A stretch of 64,000 nucleotides of DNA, taken from the NCBI RefSeq assembly GCF_020614375.1, contig NZ_CP085331.1:62001-126000 (forward strand), in the 5' to 3' direction. Each line of letters opens with the position of its first letter. Position 1 is the stretch's first letter. The notes beneath the pieces were generated by a model. The model did not search any database, was not told the DNA's origin, and was given only the letters and a program-made list of their open reading frames with translations. A program made the position numbers and the translations under genes. Positions 16,227-24,717 of the stretch are shown here, piece by piece. The stretch comes from Haladaptatus salinisoli (GTDB taxonomy: Archaea; Halobacteriota; Halobacteria; Halobacteriales; Haladaptataceae).

Positions 16227-16440
16227 TCATAGCTCAACGGCGCTCATCGACTCAATGATATTCGCTTTAGTGGGCGCAACGAGATACGGGTCAATCGCAT
16301 CATAACTCGACCGCCACCCAGTGCCATTACAATTCGCGGTGAGACGTTCTCCTCGACCAGCAGGTGATTCGCCCAACAGCGGCACAAGTCGTACGTAGAT
16401 ACCCGTCGATAGTCCTCATTATCTGTCTCCTTTCTAGGGG
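16227..16440 (-). pseudogene. C-terminal fragment of a tyrosine-type integrase (intC remnant)
   Basis: On the minus strand the frame reads TDNEDYRRVSTYDLCRCWANHLLVEENV, then SPRIVMALGG and, after one missing base, SSYDAIDPYLVAPTKANIIES and MSAVEL before a stop. This is the C-terminal catalytic part of haloarchaeal tyrosine recombinases (box HDLRRxWA, GWSSY, nucleophilic Tyr in IxPYL). The HDLRR box has become YDLCR and the GGW tryptophan codon is broken by the frameshift, so it is dead. The matching N-terminal piece lies at 6579-6872 on the same strand. Confidence 0.75.
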
Positions 16441-17571
16441 ACAGTGGTACACGATACCCTTGTGACGACAGCGTCAGAACGGTGGTTGATCGAGAAATGT
16501 GTGTCAGGAAACGATGGAGGACACGTTTCTCTGGTGACCACCATAGCCGCCGTGACGATGGAGCGACAAACAGGTAGCGTTTGTCATGCGATGATGGCGT
16601 TCGTTTCTCCCACCCATTGTCTTCGTCTACCGCACAATAACTACTAACATGGACGATAATGACTTAATGACTCTGGTTGCAGAAGCGTACAAATAATATA
16701 GTTTTGACTAAATGGCAGTCTTTGAAACGTGGGTGATAGAGGTAGGTGCTGCTCCATCGTAGCCCACGTTCATCGGACGTCAGTGGCACAGTCCATTGTT
16801 CTCACTGATACCCGACAGTAAAGAGAATGATATGGTTTGACATGGTTATTTGGGAAGCGGCAAATAGAATCGATGGTTTTCGTCTCCTCTATAAGAAAGT
16901 CAAAGAGACATTAAATGTCCACGAGGACATCCATGCTTAGCACATTATACTAAGCCACCGAGAAGAGACGTTGAATTAATACCCCTGTTTCCAACGGCTG
17001 TAAAAATAAACGCGAATACACACGAATACACATACCTTGAGTGTACTGAAAATCAGCTAGAACTATCAGACACCCGACCCAGGAAAATACCGTCTGCACA
17101 TGGGTTTGGGCGAGCGTTCGACGAAGTTAGTATGCTGTACTAACCTACCCGAGGGCGCTTTGTGACGATTCTTCTCGTGAGCAACAGCGTTGGCAGCCGG
17201 GTCGTGGGGGAGGGGGGTGAAATTGAGTTGCAGTACGAGTTCGATGACCGAGCTGTAGCCTCCCCACGGTGGGCAGTGTGGGCTGGAGTGCCATGAATCC
17301 TGGGGATATCTTAGTTACTACAATATACTAACCTATGAAAGCATTGGGAACGTTTCCAACCCTTTGCGCAGAGATCCATTCGAGGGTACCGGACGGTGTC
17401 CACTCCCACTTAATTTAACCAGAAGTAATAGCGATTTCGATAGCTTTTATATTATAGTTCATAATAAAATATCATCATTTCAAATCATCTGTATATAACT
17501 AGTCAACCCTGCGAACTCTCATATACCGTAAAGGATTTCATAAATGCGTGACAATGGCTAGTAGGAGAATA
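16441..17571. other. long gene-poor region with one repeat copy
   Basis: More than 1.1 kb with no confidently coding frame. A GTG-started 44-codon forward frame at 17162-17296 has reasonable acidity but no recognisable family. The 45-bp repeat copy D is at 17368-17412, and the last 150 bases before the PadR gene are very AT-rich. It probably contains further decayed mobile DNA next to the integrase remnant. Confidence 0.4.
17368..17412 (+). repeat. 45-bp dispersed repeat, copy D
   Basis: The most diverged copy (CACTCCCACTTA instead of CACTTCCGCTTA), but it keeps GCAGAGATnnATTCG and GGTACCGG at the same spacing. Located 160 bases upstream of the PadR gene. Confidence 0.5.
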
Positions 17572-17862
17572 ATGCACGATCTGACTGGCTTTCAACGCGA
17601 CCTCCTGTACGTCGTCACTGGATTAGACGAACCACATGGGCTCGCCATCAAGGATGACCTCGAAGACTACTACGACACGGAAGTCCATCACGGGCGACTC
17701 TATCCAAATCTAGATACCCTCGTCGACAAAGGGCTGATCGAGAAGAGCGAAAAAGATCGTCGGACGAACAGCTACACACTGACTCAGCGTGGCCAGCGAG
17801 AAATCCAAGCGAGACGAGACTGGGAAGAAGAGTATCTCGGGCAAGACGTTGCAACAGCCTGA
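17572..17862 (+). CDS. PadR-family winged-helix regulator
   Basis: About 96 residues: MHDLTGFQRDLLYVVTGLDEPHGLAIKDDLEDYY, then VHHGRLYPNLDTLVDKGLIEKSEKDRRTNSYTLTQRGQREI, the PadR pattern (GRLYPxLxxLxxxGLI, then a wing with YTLTxxG). The start is placed at the ATG at 17572, where haloarchaeal homologues begin (MHDLTGFQRDLL); the frame extends eight codons further upstream. PadR proteins often respond to phenolic or toxic compounds; the target here is unknown. Confidence 0.85.
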   Translation: MHDLTGFQRDLLYVVTGLDEPHGLAIKDDLEDYYDTEVHHGRLYPNLDTLVDKGLIEKSEKDRRTNSYTLTQRGQREIQARRDWEEEYLGQDVATA

Positions 17863-18051
17863 GAACCCTGTTTCGGACCTATTTCGTTCGGCAACCCCTA
17901 TGCCATCAACTGAACCCTCGTTCTGCCACAACACGAGCGTTTCAGCAAGTCGGATGATACTCTATCGGAATAGTCGTAATTCGTGGAACTGATTGGAGAT
18001 AACGCCAGTTTGGAGTTGATGAGTGGTTCTCGATCGGAATGGTGGCGTTAG

Positions 18052-20013
18052 TTAGATCTCGGTCACTCGCTCATATGCATCGTTGAGTGCGGCTGCGTCT
18101 TCAGGCAACAGGGCAGCGACAAGATACCCGGCATACTCGCTAAAGTACTCGACGAGCGTTGCAATCCGATCTGAGTCGATCGCCTCCAACGAGTCAAGCA
18201 GAATGAACGGCACGTCCTGATAGACCTCGTGCGCCAGGTATCCGGCAAGCGCGAACACCAGTCCGGTCACTTCTCTTTCACTCTCACTTAGATGCTCAAT
18301 TGTGTCCTCATAGGCAGTTCCCGACTCTGTACTCCGAATCACGTGAAGGGAGAAGACACTTTTCGTTACTTTTCGGCGCCCCTCACGAACATCTTGCTGT
18401 GTCCGTTCGATCCAAATACGCTCGAGATTCGCATAGTCAAGTAACTCAAGCACTGTCTCCATATGGGTGTTGAACTCGTCGACTGCATTCTGCTCAATTT
18501 GGTCGATGCGAGTGCGGAGATCAGCCAACTCAACCTGAATTTCCTCGCGTTGTGCTTCGAGTTGCTCTCGGTCCGCGAGCTTCGCATCAATCTCCTCAAT
18601 TTTCGCTTCAACATCGTCCAGATCGGATTCGAGCCGTTCAAGTTCGAATTCAAGTTGATTTGCTTCCTTGTGAAGATCGAGGACTTCACTGTAATCTTCC
18701 TGTTTGAGTGCTTCGACTTCATCCTCAAACTTCTCGATATCGTCGGTTAGGTCCGCTCGTTCGGATCTGAGACCCTCAAGACGGTCTTCACGATCCTCAA
18801 GTTCATTGGTAATTTGGGAGAGTCGGCGCTCGGTTTGCTCGCGTTCACGCTGTTTCGTCTCGAGGGCAGATTTCTCACGTTCGAGTTCGCTGATTTCGGA
18901 ATCTAATTCGGAACGCTCGCCAAGCTTATCTTGCCGAAGCGTACGAAGTCGCTCGACGGTTGCTTCGATTTCTTGTTTGTCGACTTCCGTTCCACACGTC
19001 CAGCACACAACCGTTTCAGAATCAGCGACAAGCTGATCAGTAATCGACCCGTCAGAGCCCTCATCAGTGGTGGTCGTCGGCTCGAGGGCACTTCGGACAT
19101 CGGGGCTCGTCCCTTCGAGCATTTCTTCGTTGAATTGGATGATCGTTTGTAGTTCGCTGAGCGTTGAACTAAGCTGTTGTTTGCGCTCGCGAAGCGTTTG
19201 GATTTCCTGCTCGATTTCAGCCGTTTCACCTGCATCGTCTGGGAGTTGTTCCTGTTCTGTCTCTAATTCAGCAAGCTCGTCCTTGAGTGCCTCAATACTA
19301 TCCTCTTCAGTACTGATTTTGAAGCGAACGTCTTCGAGCGAAGAGCGGGTTTCGCGGAGCTCTTCGAGCTTCTCATCGAGCTCCGCTTTTTCATCTCGTG
19401 TCTCGCTGACATCCGTATCAGCCTCGTCGAGCTCGGTTTCTTTTGCTTCGAGCTCTGCCTGTTTTTCTTCGATTTCCGTTTCGAGACGCGTCCGCTTCTG
19501 CTCGAGATCAGGGCGCTGCTGTTTGAGCGAATCCAGTGTCTCAAGTTCGGTATCGATCTGCTGTTTTTCGGTTTCGCACCGATCGATTTCAGCTTGGATC
19601 GCATCGGTGTCGACGGGACGCATGATTAAGTCACGCAGATCATCATCGCGAGCGACGGCGCGACGGGCCTCGTTCGATTCGAGCAAAAAGGCAAACAGGT
19701 CGGCGAGTTCTGTATCGTCGAGATACGGATCGCCACTCATCTTGATTACGCCATCTGTGCGGGTGAGTGTGCGTGTATACGTCTCGTCGTCGATCGTAAG
19801 TTCGACCGATCCTTCATCCGCGTCACCCTTGAGTGTTGCCTGGTTACTCCCAAGCGCCGCCATAATCGCTTGAAGAAATGACGTTCGATTCGTTGCGTTC
19901 CGGCCCGTGAGGACCGTCACTTCGGGGGAAAACTCCACGTCAGTGTTGTCGATTCCGCCGATATTACTTGCGCTCAACTCAATGTGGTGCTGATCCTGCT
20001 GTGAAATTCCCAT
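18052..20013 (-). CDS. archaea-specific SMC-related ATPase with zinc-hook-like CxxC
   Basis: 653 residues with SMC/Rad50 layout: an N-terminal ATPase lobe (VTVLTGRNATNRTSFLQAIMAALGS, residues 33-55), a long Glu/Leu/Arg/Lys coiled coil, a central CWTC (Cys337, Cys340) as in Rad50 zinc hooks, a second coil, and a C-terminal lobe with signature-like HLSESEREVTGLVFAL and Walker B FILLDSLEAID. The P-loop reads GRNATNRTS, without the canonical GK(S/T); this appears typical of the archaea-specific SMC-related subfamily but is worth noting. It probably acts on DNA ends or chromosome structure (inference). No Mre11-like partner is adjacent. Monocistronic, convergent with PadR. Confidence 0.88.
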   Translation of the reverse strand: MGISQQDQHHIELSASNIGGIDNTDVEFSPEVTVLTGRNATNRTSFLQAIMAALGSNQATLKGDADEGSVELTIDDETYTRTLTRTDGVIKMSGDPYLDDTELADLFAFLLESNEARRAVARDDDLRDLIMRPVDTDAIQAEIDRCETEKQQIDTELETLDSLKQQRPDLEQKRTRLETEIEEKQAELEAKETELDEADTDVSETRDEKAELDEKLEELRETRSSLEDVRFKISTEEDSIEALKDELAELETEQEQLPDDAGETAEIEQEIQTLRERKQQLSSTLSELQTIIQFNEEMLEGTSPDVRSALEPTTTTDEGSDGSITDQLVADSETVVCWTCGTEVDKQEIEATVERLRTLRQDKLGERSELDSEISELEREKSALETKQREREQTERRLSQITNELEDREDRLEGLRSERADLTDDIEKFEDEVEALKQEDYSEVLDLHKEANQLEFELERLESDLDDVEAKIEEIDAKLADREQLEAQREEIQVELADLRTRIDQIEQNAVDEFNTHMETVLELLDYANLERIWIERTQQDVREGRRKVTKSVFSLHVIRSTESGTAYEDTIEHLSESEREVTGLVFALAGYLAHEVYQDVPFILLDSLEAIDSDRIATLVEYFSEYAGYLVAALLPEDAAALNDAYERVTEI

Positions 20014-20464
20014 ATCGTGATTAGCGGTCTGGAGATTATAAGTGGATACTGGCTGAAGACAACGCGCAACTAAGTTTTATTGTGAAACCAATCAGCTTGT
20101 TTCCAAGCCTCTGACACCACTTCTGGAACTTTTGCTCAACGTTTGACCAATGATGTCTACCTCGAGGTGCCAATCTCGGCAGAAAATCAGTCGCTGGGTG
20201 TAAATGATGAGTGAATAATCGGCAGTATTTTATTCCTAGTTGAGTATTTAATGTAAAGTGTATTGGTGAGGTTTTATGAGTGAGATTGCGACTCCATATC
20301 AAAATTAGTTACGCGATCATTGAAAGTGATTGGTATGCACTCGTACGTGAATCGGTAACATCGAACTGGTCGTCCAAAAGGCGTTGTACAAATGGAGTAT
20401 TCTATCCTTCAGTGCCGTAGCCAGCGTTTACAAGTGGCTTATATAGTAATTGTGCGGCATCGGA
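20014..20464. other. intergenic region upstream of the SMC-related gene
   Basis: No credible frame. The first 30 bases before the SMC-related ATG contain TTATAAG-like sequence on the coding strand that could be its TATA box. The remainder is AT-rich and unremarkable. Confidence 0.35.
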
Positions 20465-20670
20465 TTATCCCTCACGATTGAATTTTGTCGGTCGACACGG
20501 GATGATTTTCACGAGCTGCAGTATAGGAGGAGTCACCTTCAAATCGGGTGAGCCAGTTGTGAACGGTCTTCCAGAAGAGCTCGTACCACTTGGCTATGTC
20601 TGTTTATGAGACGTCATCCTTGTAGGCAGTCACGACCATGAGCCCTTCATCAATTGGACGTTGTTCACAT
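20465..20670 (-). pseudogene. IS630-type transposase N-terminal remnant
   Basis: The minus strand reads RPIDEGLMVVTAYKDDVS, a stop, then TDIAKWYELFWKTVHNWLTRFEGD, the spacing and pattern of the N-terminal HTH of IS630-type transposases (AIAYKNGVSQTELAEWYxxxRxTIYxWLxRL). An in-frame stop interrupts it and no catalytic part follows. Call is by motif resemblance only. Confidence 0.4.
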
Positions 20671-21178
20671 GTCGAGTGCATTCCAGAGATCAAAAGTTGA
20701 GATGCTTTCCAAGTGGACTATCATGAAATACGATGTGTGTATGTGTCGTGTAAATAATTTTGAACAGTGAAGGATCCTCCAACTCCCATTTCAAGCATTT
20801 GTCTGGGAATAGAACCAAAAGAGGGAATTCCCCAGACGGAGTCCACATCGACTAAGTTGAGTATCTCTTTTCGCTCGGAAGCCTTGGCTGCAGAAGTTCT
20901 GCGCCCTGTCAAAGCAGGGCATTGAACAGACCACTCAAACGTTCGGTCTCCTTCGTTCGCTAAATATCATGGAACCACACATCGAAATTATAGTCGCCTG
21001 CCTTGCTATAGGGAACTCCTCCAATTCCACATAAAAAGCGCTCGACACGCATATTGGTGGTGAATGAGAAGACGGTCTGACGGAGCTTTTTGAGCGCTTT
21101 TAGTTTTGGTTTGTGAAAATATGACAATTAAATTACCCAACCGCCACCCGCTTCCAAAGAACGTGATGAATTAACAGA
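20671..21178. other. gene-poor stretch with two inverted repeats
   Basis: GCCCTG/CAGGGC (20903-20908 and 20915-20920) forms a small hairpin. AAAAGCGCTC (21034-21043) is matched by GAGCGCTTTT (21092-21101), a 10-bp inverted repeat with a 48-base spacer. A 63-codon minus frame at 20721-20912 is not convincingly coding. It may be the tail of the mobile-element debris to its left. Confidence 0.4.
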
Positions 21179-22249
21179 CTACAGGTGGTCAAGAATCTGG
21201 TCGGTTGGATTGCCCGAGTCGCCCTTGTTATCAGCACTCTGTTGTTCGTCTTCTTTGTTCCATGTGGTCTCCGGACGACTCTGCAATATGAAGAACTGCT
21301 TGGTATCGCCCTGCTCTTCGATGGCCCACTCGATATCCTGCGGTTCGTCGTAATGCTGCTCGATTGCCTTCGCTAAGTCGGTCAGTTTAATCAGTTCATC
21401 AGCGGTCACAGATGGGACATCGCGCTTGTCATCAGCAATTTCGACTTCTTCAGTGCCGGCATCCGTGGGGATCGTCATTACGTCTTTATCCGGAACGTTC
21501 CGATCAACGATCTTGTAAACAGGTTTATCGACGAGGAAACTGTCCGGAGTAACGATTCCGCTCACGACGGCTTCGCCCAGGCCCCAATTTGATTCGATCC
21601 GAACTTTCGATTGATCACCGTTCGAGGGATTGACGGTGAACATCACCCCTGATGATCGGGCTTCGACCATTTTCTGAATCCCGACGCTAATGAGCACTTC
21701 ATCATGGTCGAACCCGTGCTTCTCACGGTAGGCGATCGCTCGCGCAGTGAACAGACTCGCCATACATTCTTTTGTTCGCTGTACAACCGCCTCGAAATCA
21801 GTCACATTGAGGTAGGTGTCCTGTTGCCCGGCAAAACTCGCGTCAGGTAAGTCTTCAGCCGTTGCTGATGATCGGACAGCGACTTTCAAGTCATCTCCTT
21901 CTGTCTTTGCCTGTAGTTGTTCCCACGATGATTTGAGCTCTTCAGCGAGAAACGGAGGGAATGATGCGTTTTCGATGCGCTCGCGGATATCGCGGCTTGC
22001 GGCTACAACAGCGTTGTCGTCGTCGATATCAACTTCGGATATCCGGTCAATAATGTATTCGTCGAGTGACTGCGTTTCGAGGAAGGCTTCGTAGAAGTCC
22101 GTGGTGACAGCAAATCCTGGCGGAACTTGGACATCATCACCGGCTTCCATCAGTTCGCCAAGTGAGGCATTCTTTCCACCGACGAGTCCGATGTTCGCTT
22201 TCGTGCACTTTTCGGATACGAAATCCAAGGTGCATGTTTGATCAGTCAT
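21179..22249 (-). CDS. PEP/pyruvate-binding-domain protein (N-terminal half of split PEP-synthase-like enzyme)
   Basis: 356 residues, about 39 kDa, corresponding to the ATP-grasp PEP/pyruvate-binding domain of phosphoenolpyruvate synthase: GLVGGKNASLGELMEAG, VPPGFAVTTDFYEAFLE, VAVRSSATAEDLPDASFAGQQDTYLNV, KCMASLFTARAIAYRE, SGVMFTVNPSNGD, SNWGLGEAVVSGIVTPD, DIEWAIEE, FILQSRPETTW. It ends where a full-length PEP synthase would go on to the swivelling His domain; that domain is in the gene immediately upstream, 32 bases away. The size pair (40 plus 70 kDa) matches phenylphosphate synthase subunits of bacterial phenol carboxylation as well as stand-alone split PEP synthases. Confidence 0.85.
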   Translation of the reverse strand: MTDQTCTLDFVSEKCTKANIGLVGGKNASLGELMEAGDDVQVPPGFAVTTDFYEAFLETQSLDEYIIDRISEVDIDDDNAVVAASRDIRERIENASFPPFLAEELKSSWEQLQAKTEGDDLKVAVRSSATAEDLPDASFAGQQDTYLNVTDFEAVVQRTKECMASLFTARAIAYREKHGFDHDEVLISVGIQKMVEARSSGVMFTVNPSNGDQSKVRIESNWGLGEAVVSGIVTPDSFLVDKPVYKIVDRNVPDKDVMTIPTDAGTEEVEIADDKRDVPSVTADELIKLTDLAKAIEQHYDEPQDIEWAIEEQGDTKQFFILQSRPETTWNKEDEQQSADNKGDSGNPTDQILDHL

Positions 22250-22281
22250 TATGATTTGTTAATCCTGACTCGTTATAATGA

Positions 22282-24168
22282 TTACTCTGTCTTCTCAAGG
22301 ATCTCAACTTTCCCCTTGTTCCCATTGAGGCGGATTCGATCACCGGTCTGAATGCGAGATGTCGCCGTCCCGACCCCTGTGACAGCCGGCAAACCGTACT
22401 CGCGACAAACGATAGCTGTGTGACTCGTCGCACCGCCATTGTCCGTAACGGCCCCGGCCACTTTAGAAAACACTGGCGTCCAATCCGGATTCGTGAGGGG
22501 AGAGACGAGTATCTCATCGCGCTCCACCTCATTCAGGTCACTCCCCGATGTGACCACTCGTGCCTGCCCTTCGACTGTGCCAGACGAGGATGCAAAACCA
22601 CTCATCTCATTGCTGTCTTCCTCCTGTGTAGAGCCGAGCCAGTTCTGAACCGTTTCAGTCGTAATGCCCCAAAGCATAATCACCATCGGATCTGTAACCT
22701 CCTCAGGCGGCTCACCGATCGCCGGAGGTGGCGACCACTCTTCGGCCGCATCGAGGATACGTTTTCGTTTATCGGCGTCCTCTTTCCAGTAGTTTGGAAC
22801 GTGTGCGCCTTTCCCCTGGGACCAGACGCGCGCAAGGTCTGCAAGGAGTTCCGGCACTTCATTTCGACCAAACAGCGTAATATCTCGAGGCGTATCGAGG
22901 AGGCCGTGATTGACTAAGAGTTCGCCGAACTCGTCGAGTTTTTGGAAGATGATCGTATGAAGCCAGTTCTCGATCCAGAACTGGTGATCCTCGGCGTGGC
23001 TGTAGACCTTTAATACAAGTTGATGGGCCTGATCGAACTGAGCTCGTTCGTTATCGGTAAGATAGCTTCGATATTCGTCGACGACTTCCTTACGTTTTTC
23101 CTGAAGCGTCTCGATATCACGCCGGATCTCTTTACCCTCCTGTAGTGCGATCACTTTTTCGTGGAGGTGTTCAAAGGGCTGTTCGAGTGTATCGAGCCAC
23201 GATCCGTCCGCACTGTGGTAGCCTCGGCTGACGGTGATGTGGAACCACGGGTCTTTCATCTCCTCGAAGGCTTCGAGGAACTCGCGGCCTGCTTCAGATT
23301 TCTCAAGGCGAGCCATTTTTTGGTCGGGGGTTTCCTCTGAAGTCAGGATTTCCGGAACCTCGTCACCCAACTCCATTGTCTGGTGAGCGAGATCGTTTAG
23401 AACCTTGTCAGCAAGGAACAGATCCGTTTCAAGGCCCGTAACCATCTCGCCGATGGCATTGTCGCTAATATTGGGGAAAAGCTCATCGCAAGTCCCCTTG
23501 AAGGAGAGATACGCCAGATAAACCAGATTGAGGTACTCGAAGTGGCGTTGCCATCCCCGGAGCGTCAGTTCCTGTAACCGATTGTAAGCGCTCTGAACAT
23601 CGACCGACTTGGGATAGAGCCCCTTCGCTTCGAAGACTACTTCGTCGGGAGCGTATTCAGGAAGTTGCTCCGGGACATCGAGATCGCGAATCTCTTGACC
23701 GATTTCTTTGACTGCGGGGAGCCACTCGTTTTCGTAGAGTTTCTCAAAGTTCTCATAGATGTATTCGCTTCGGTCGCTAAATATAGATTTGCGTTCTTCG
23801 AGTAACTCTGGATCTGTACATGGGACGGGTGAAGCATACGAGTAACCAGCGATGATTCGCAAATCAATACCCATCGCGGGTGGAACCGCAAATACACGAC
23901 TCTGTGCTTGGGAGAGTTGCATCACAATCGATTCAACACAAAGTGTGATATCCCATGGACGGAGTGGCGCTGGACTATCCTTCTGATCCCAAAACCAGAA
24001 TCGATCCTTTTCTAATCCTGTTCGTTCTGATGATTCTCCGAATCGAAAGTATCGGGGGTACATCTCCTGCCAACCTTCACATTCTTCAGGTACCTCGATC
24101 TCGTCTGGCCATGGAAATCTGTCTACTGAATTTGAATTGCTCTCCTCTATCATGGTGGACTCTAACAC
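22282..24168 (-). CDS. PEP-utilising mobile-domain protein (C-terminal part of split PEP-synthase-like enzyme)
   Basis: 628 residues, about 72 kDa. The last 100 residues are the PEP-utilising swivelling domain with the phosphohistidine motif GGATSHTAIVCREYGLPAVTGVG; the preceding 500 residues are a mostly helical region of the kind found in phenylphosphate synthase and rifampicin-phosphotransferase-like enzymes. No TIM-barrel PEP-binding domain is present, so it is not a normal PEP synthase. With the 356-residue protein it probably transfers a phosphoryl group from ATP to an organic acceptor via His. In bacteria the phenylphosphate synthase subunits have these sizes; a third CBS-domain subunit is not seen here. 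The acceptor is inferred, not shown. Confidence 0.8.
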   Translation of the reverse strand: MLESTMIEESNSNSVDRFPWPDEIEVPEECEGWQEMYPRYFRFGESSERTGLEKDRFWFWDQKDSPAPLRPWDITLCVESIVMQLSQAQSRVFAVPPAMGIDLRIIAGYSYASPVPCTDPELLEERKSIFSDRSEYIYENFEKLYENEWLPAVKEIGQEIRDLDVPEQLPEYAPDEVVFEAKGLYPKSVDVQSAYNRLQELTLRGWQRHFEYLNLVYLAYLSFKGTCDELFPNISDNAIGEMVTGLETDLFLADKVLNDLAHQTMELGDEVPEILTSEETPDQKMARLEKSEAGREFLEAFEEMKDPWFHITVSRGYHSADGSWLDTLEQPFEHLHEKVIALQEGKEIRRDIETLQEKRKEVVDEYRSYLTDNERAQFDQAHQLVLKVYSHAEDHQFWIENWLHTIIFQKLDEFGELLVNHGLLDTPRDITLFGRNEVPELLADLARVWSQGKGAHVPNYWKEDADKRKRILDAAEEWSPPPAIGEPPEEVTDPMVIMLWGITTETVQNWLGSTQEEDSNEMSGFASSSGTVEGQARVVTSGSDLNEVERDEILVSPLTNPDWTPVFSKVAGAVTDNGGATSHTAIVCREYGLPAVTGVGTATSRIQTGDRIRLNGNKGKVEILEKTE

Positions 24169-24273
24169 CCTACATATGTACCCTCTCTATATCGTATTAT
24201 ATCTTGGGGTTTGCGTAGAGCAAGAGCTGCCAGTTAGCGCCACTACTTAGTAGGAGATTTCCGAATAGCCAGT

Positions 24274-24705
24274 ATGTACACTCTGGTTGCCTCGACCGTG
24301 GCACGAACCACCGACGGTGTCCTCCTCGTCAAGGAGGGGAAAGAAGACGTACAGGGTACTTGGAATCTACCGGGCGGACGAGTGGAAGAGGGTGAAGACC
24401 CAACCGAAACAGCAGTACGGGAGATCAAAGAGGAAGTGGGCGTTGGGGTAGAATTGGTCGGACTTGTTGGCGTATATCTTGGACAGGACGCGTTCGTCGA
24501 TGGCCCGTTTCTATCGATAACGTACTTAGGACAGTTATCTGGGGATCCACGAGCGGTTGCAACCGACACCGTTGAAGCTGTGGAGTGGGTTGACCAGCAA
24601 CGTCTTAACGAATTAGAGTTGCGCTCACCATACGTATCACATGCAATCTATGATGCCAACGAAAGGACGTTCTCGAAGGATGTCATCCAGTCCGTTATAG
24701 AGTAG
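24274..24705 (+). CDS. Nudix hydrolase
   Basis: 143 residues with a complete Nudix box, GGRVEEGEDPTETAVREIKEEVGV (pattern GX5EX7REUXEEXGU), and the usual N-terminal beta strand carrying LLVKEGKEDVQGTWNLPGG. The substrate (nucleoside diphosphate linked to X) cannot be predicted. Divergent from the split PEP-synthase-like pair and convergent with the dioxygenase operon. Confidence 0.88.
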   Translation: MYTLVASTVARTTDGVLLVKEGKEDVQGTWNLPGGRVEEGEDPTETAVREIKEEVGVGVELVGLVGVYLGQDAFVDGPFLSITYLGQLSGDPRAVATDTVEAVEWVDQQRLNELELRSPYVSHAIYDANERTFSKDVIQSVIE

Positions 24706-24717
24706 GAGGCATTCTAT

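Noticed and set aside
17162..17296. 44-codon GTG-started forward frame
   Set aside because: Reasonably acidic but no family, no clear promoter, and chance frames of this length are common.
19067..19873. 268-codon plus-strand serine-rich frame
   Set aside because: It is the antisense of the coiled coil of the SMC-related gene; low-complexity Ser/Arg composition is a by-product of Glu/Leu codons.
21179..24168. Ordinary PEP synthase broken by a frameshift
   Set aside because: The gene order (C-terminal-type gene first, N-terminal-type gene second), clean starts and stops and the absence of a PEP-binding barrel show a genuine two-subunit enzyme.
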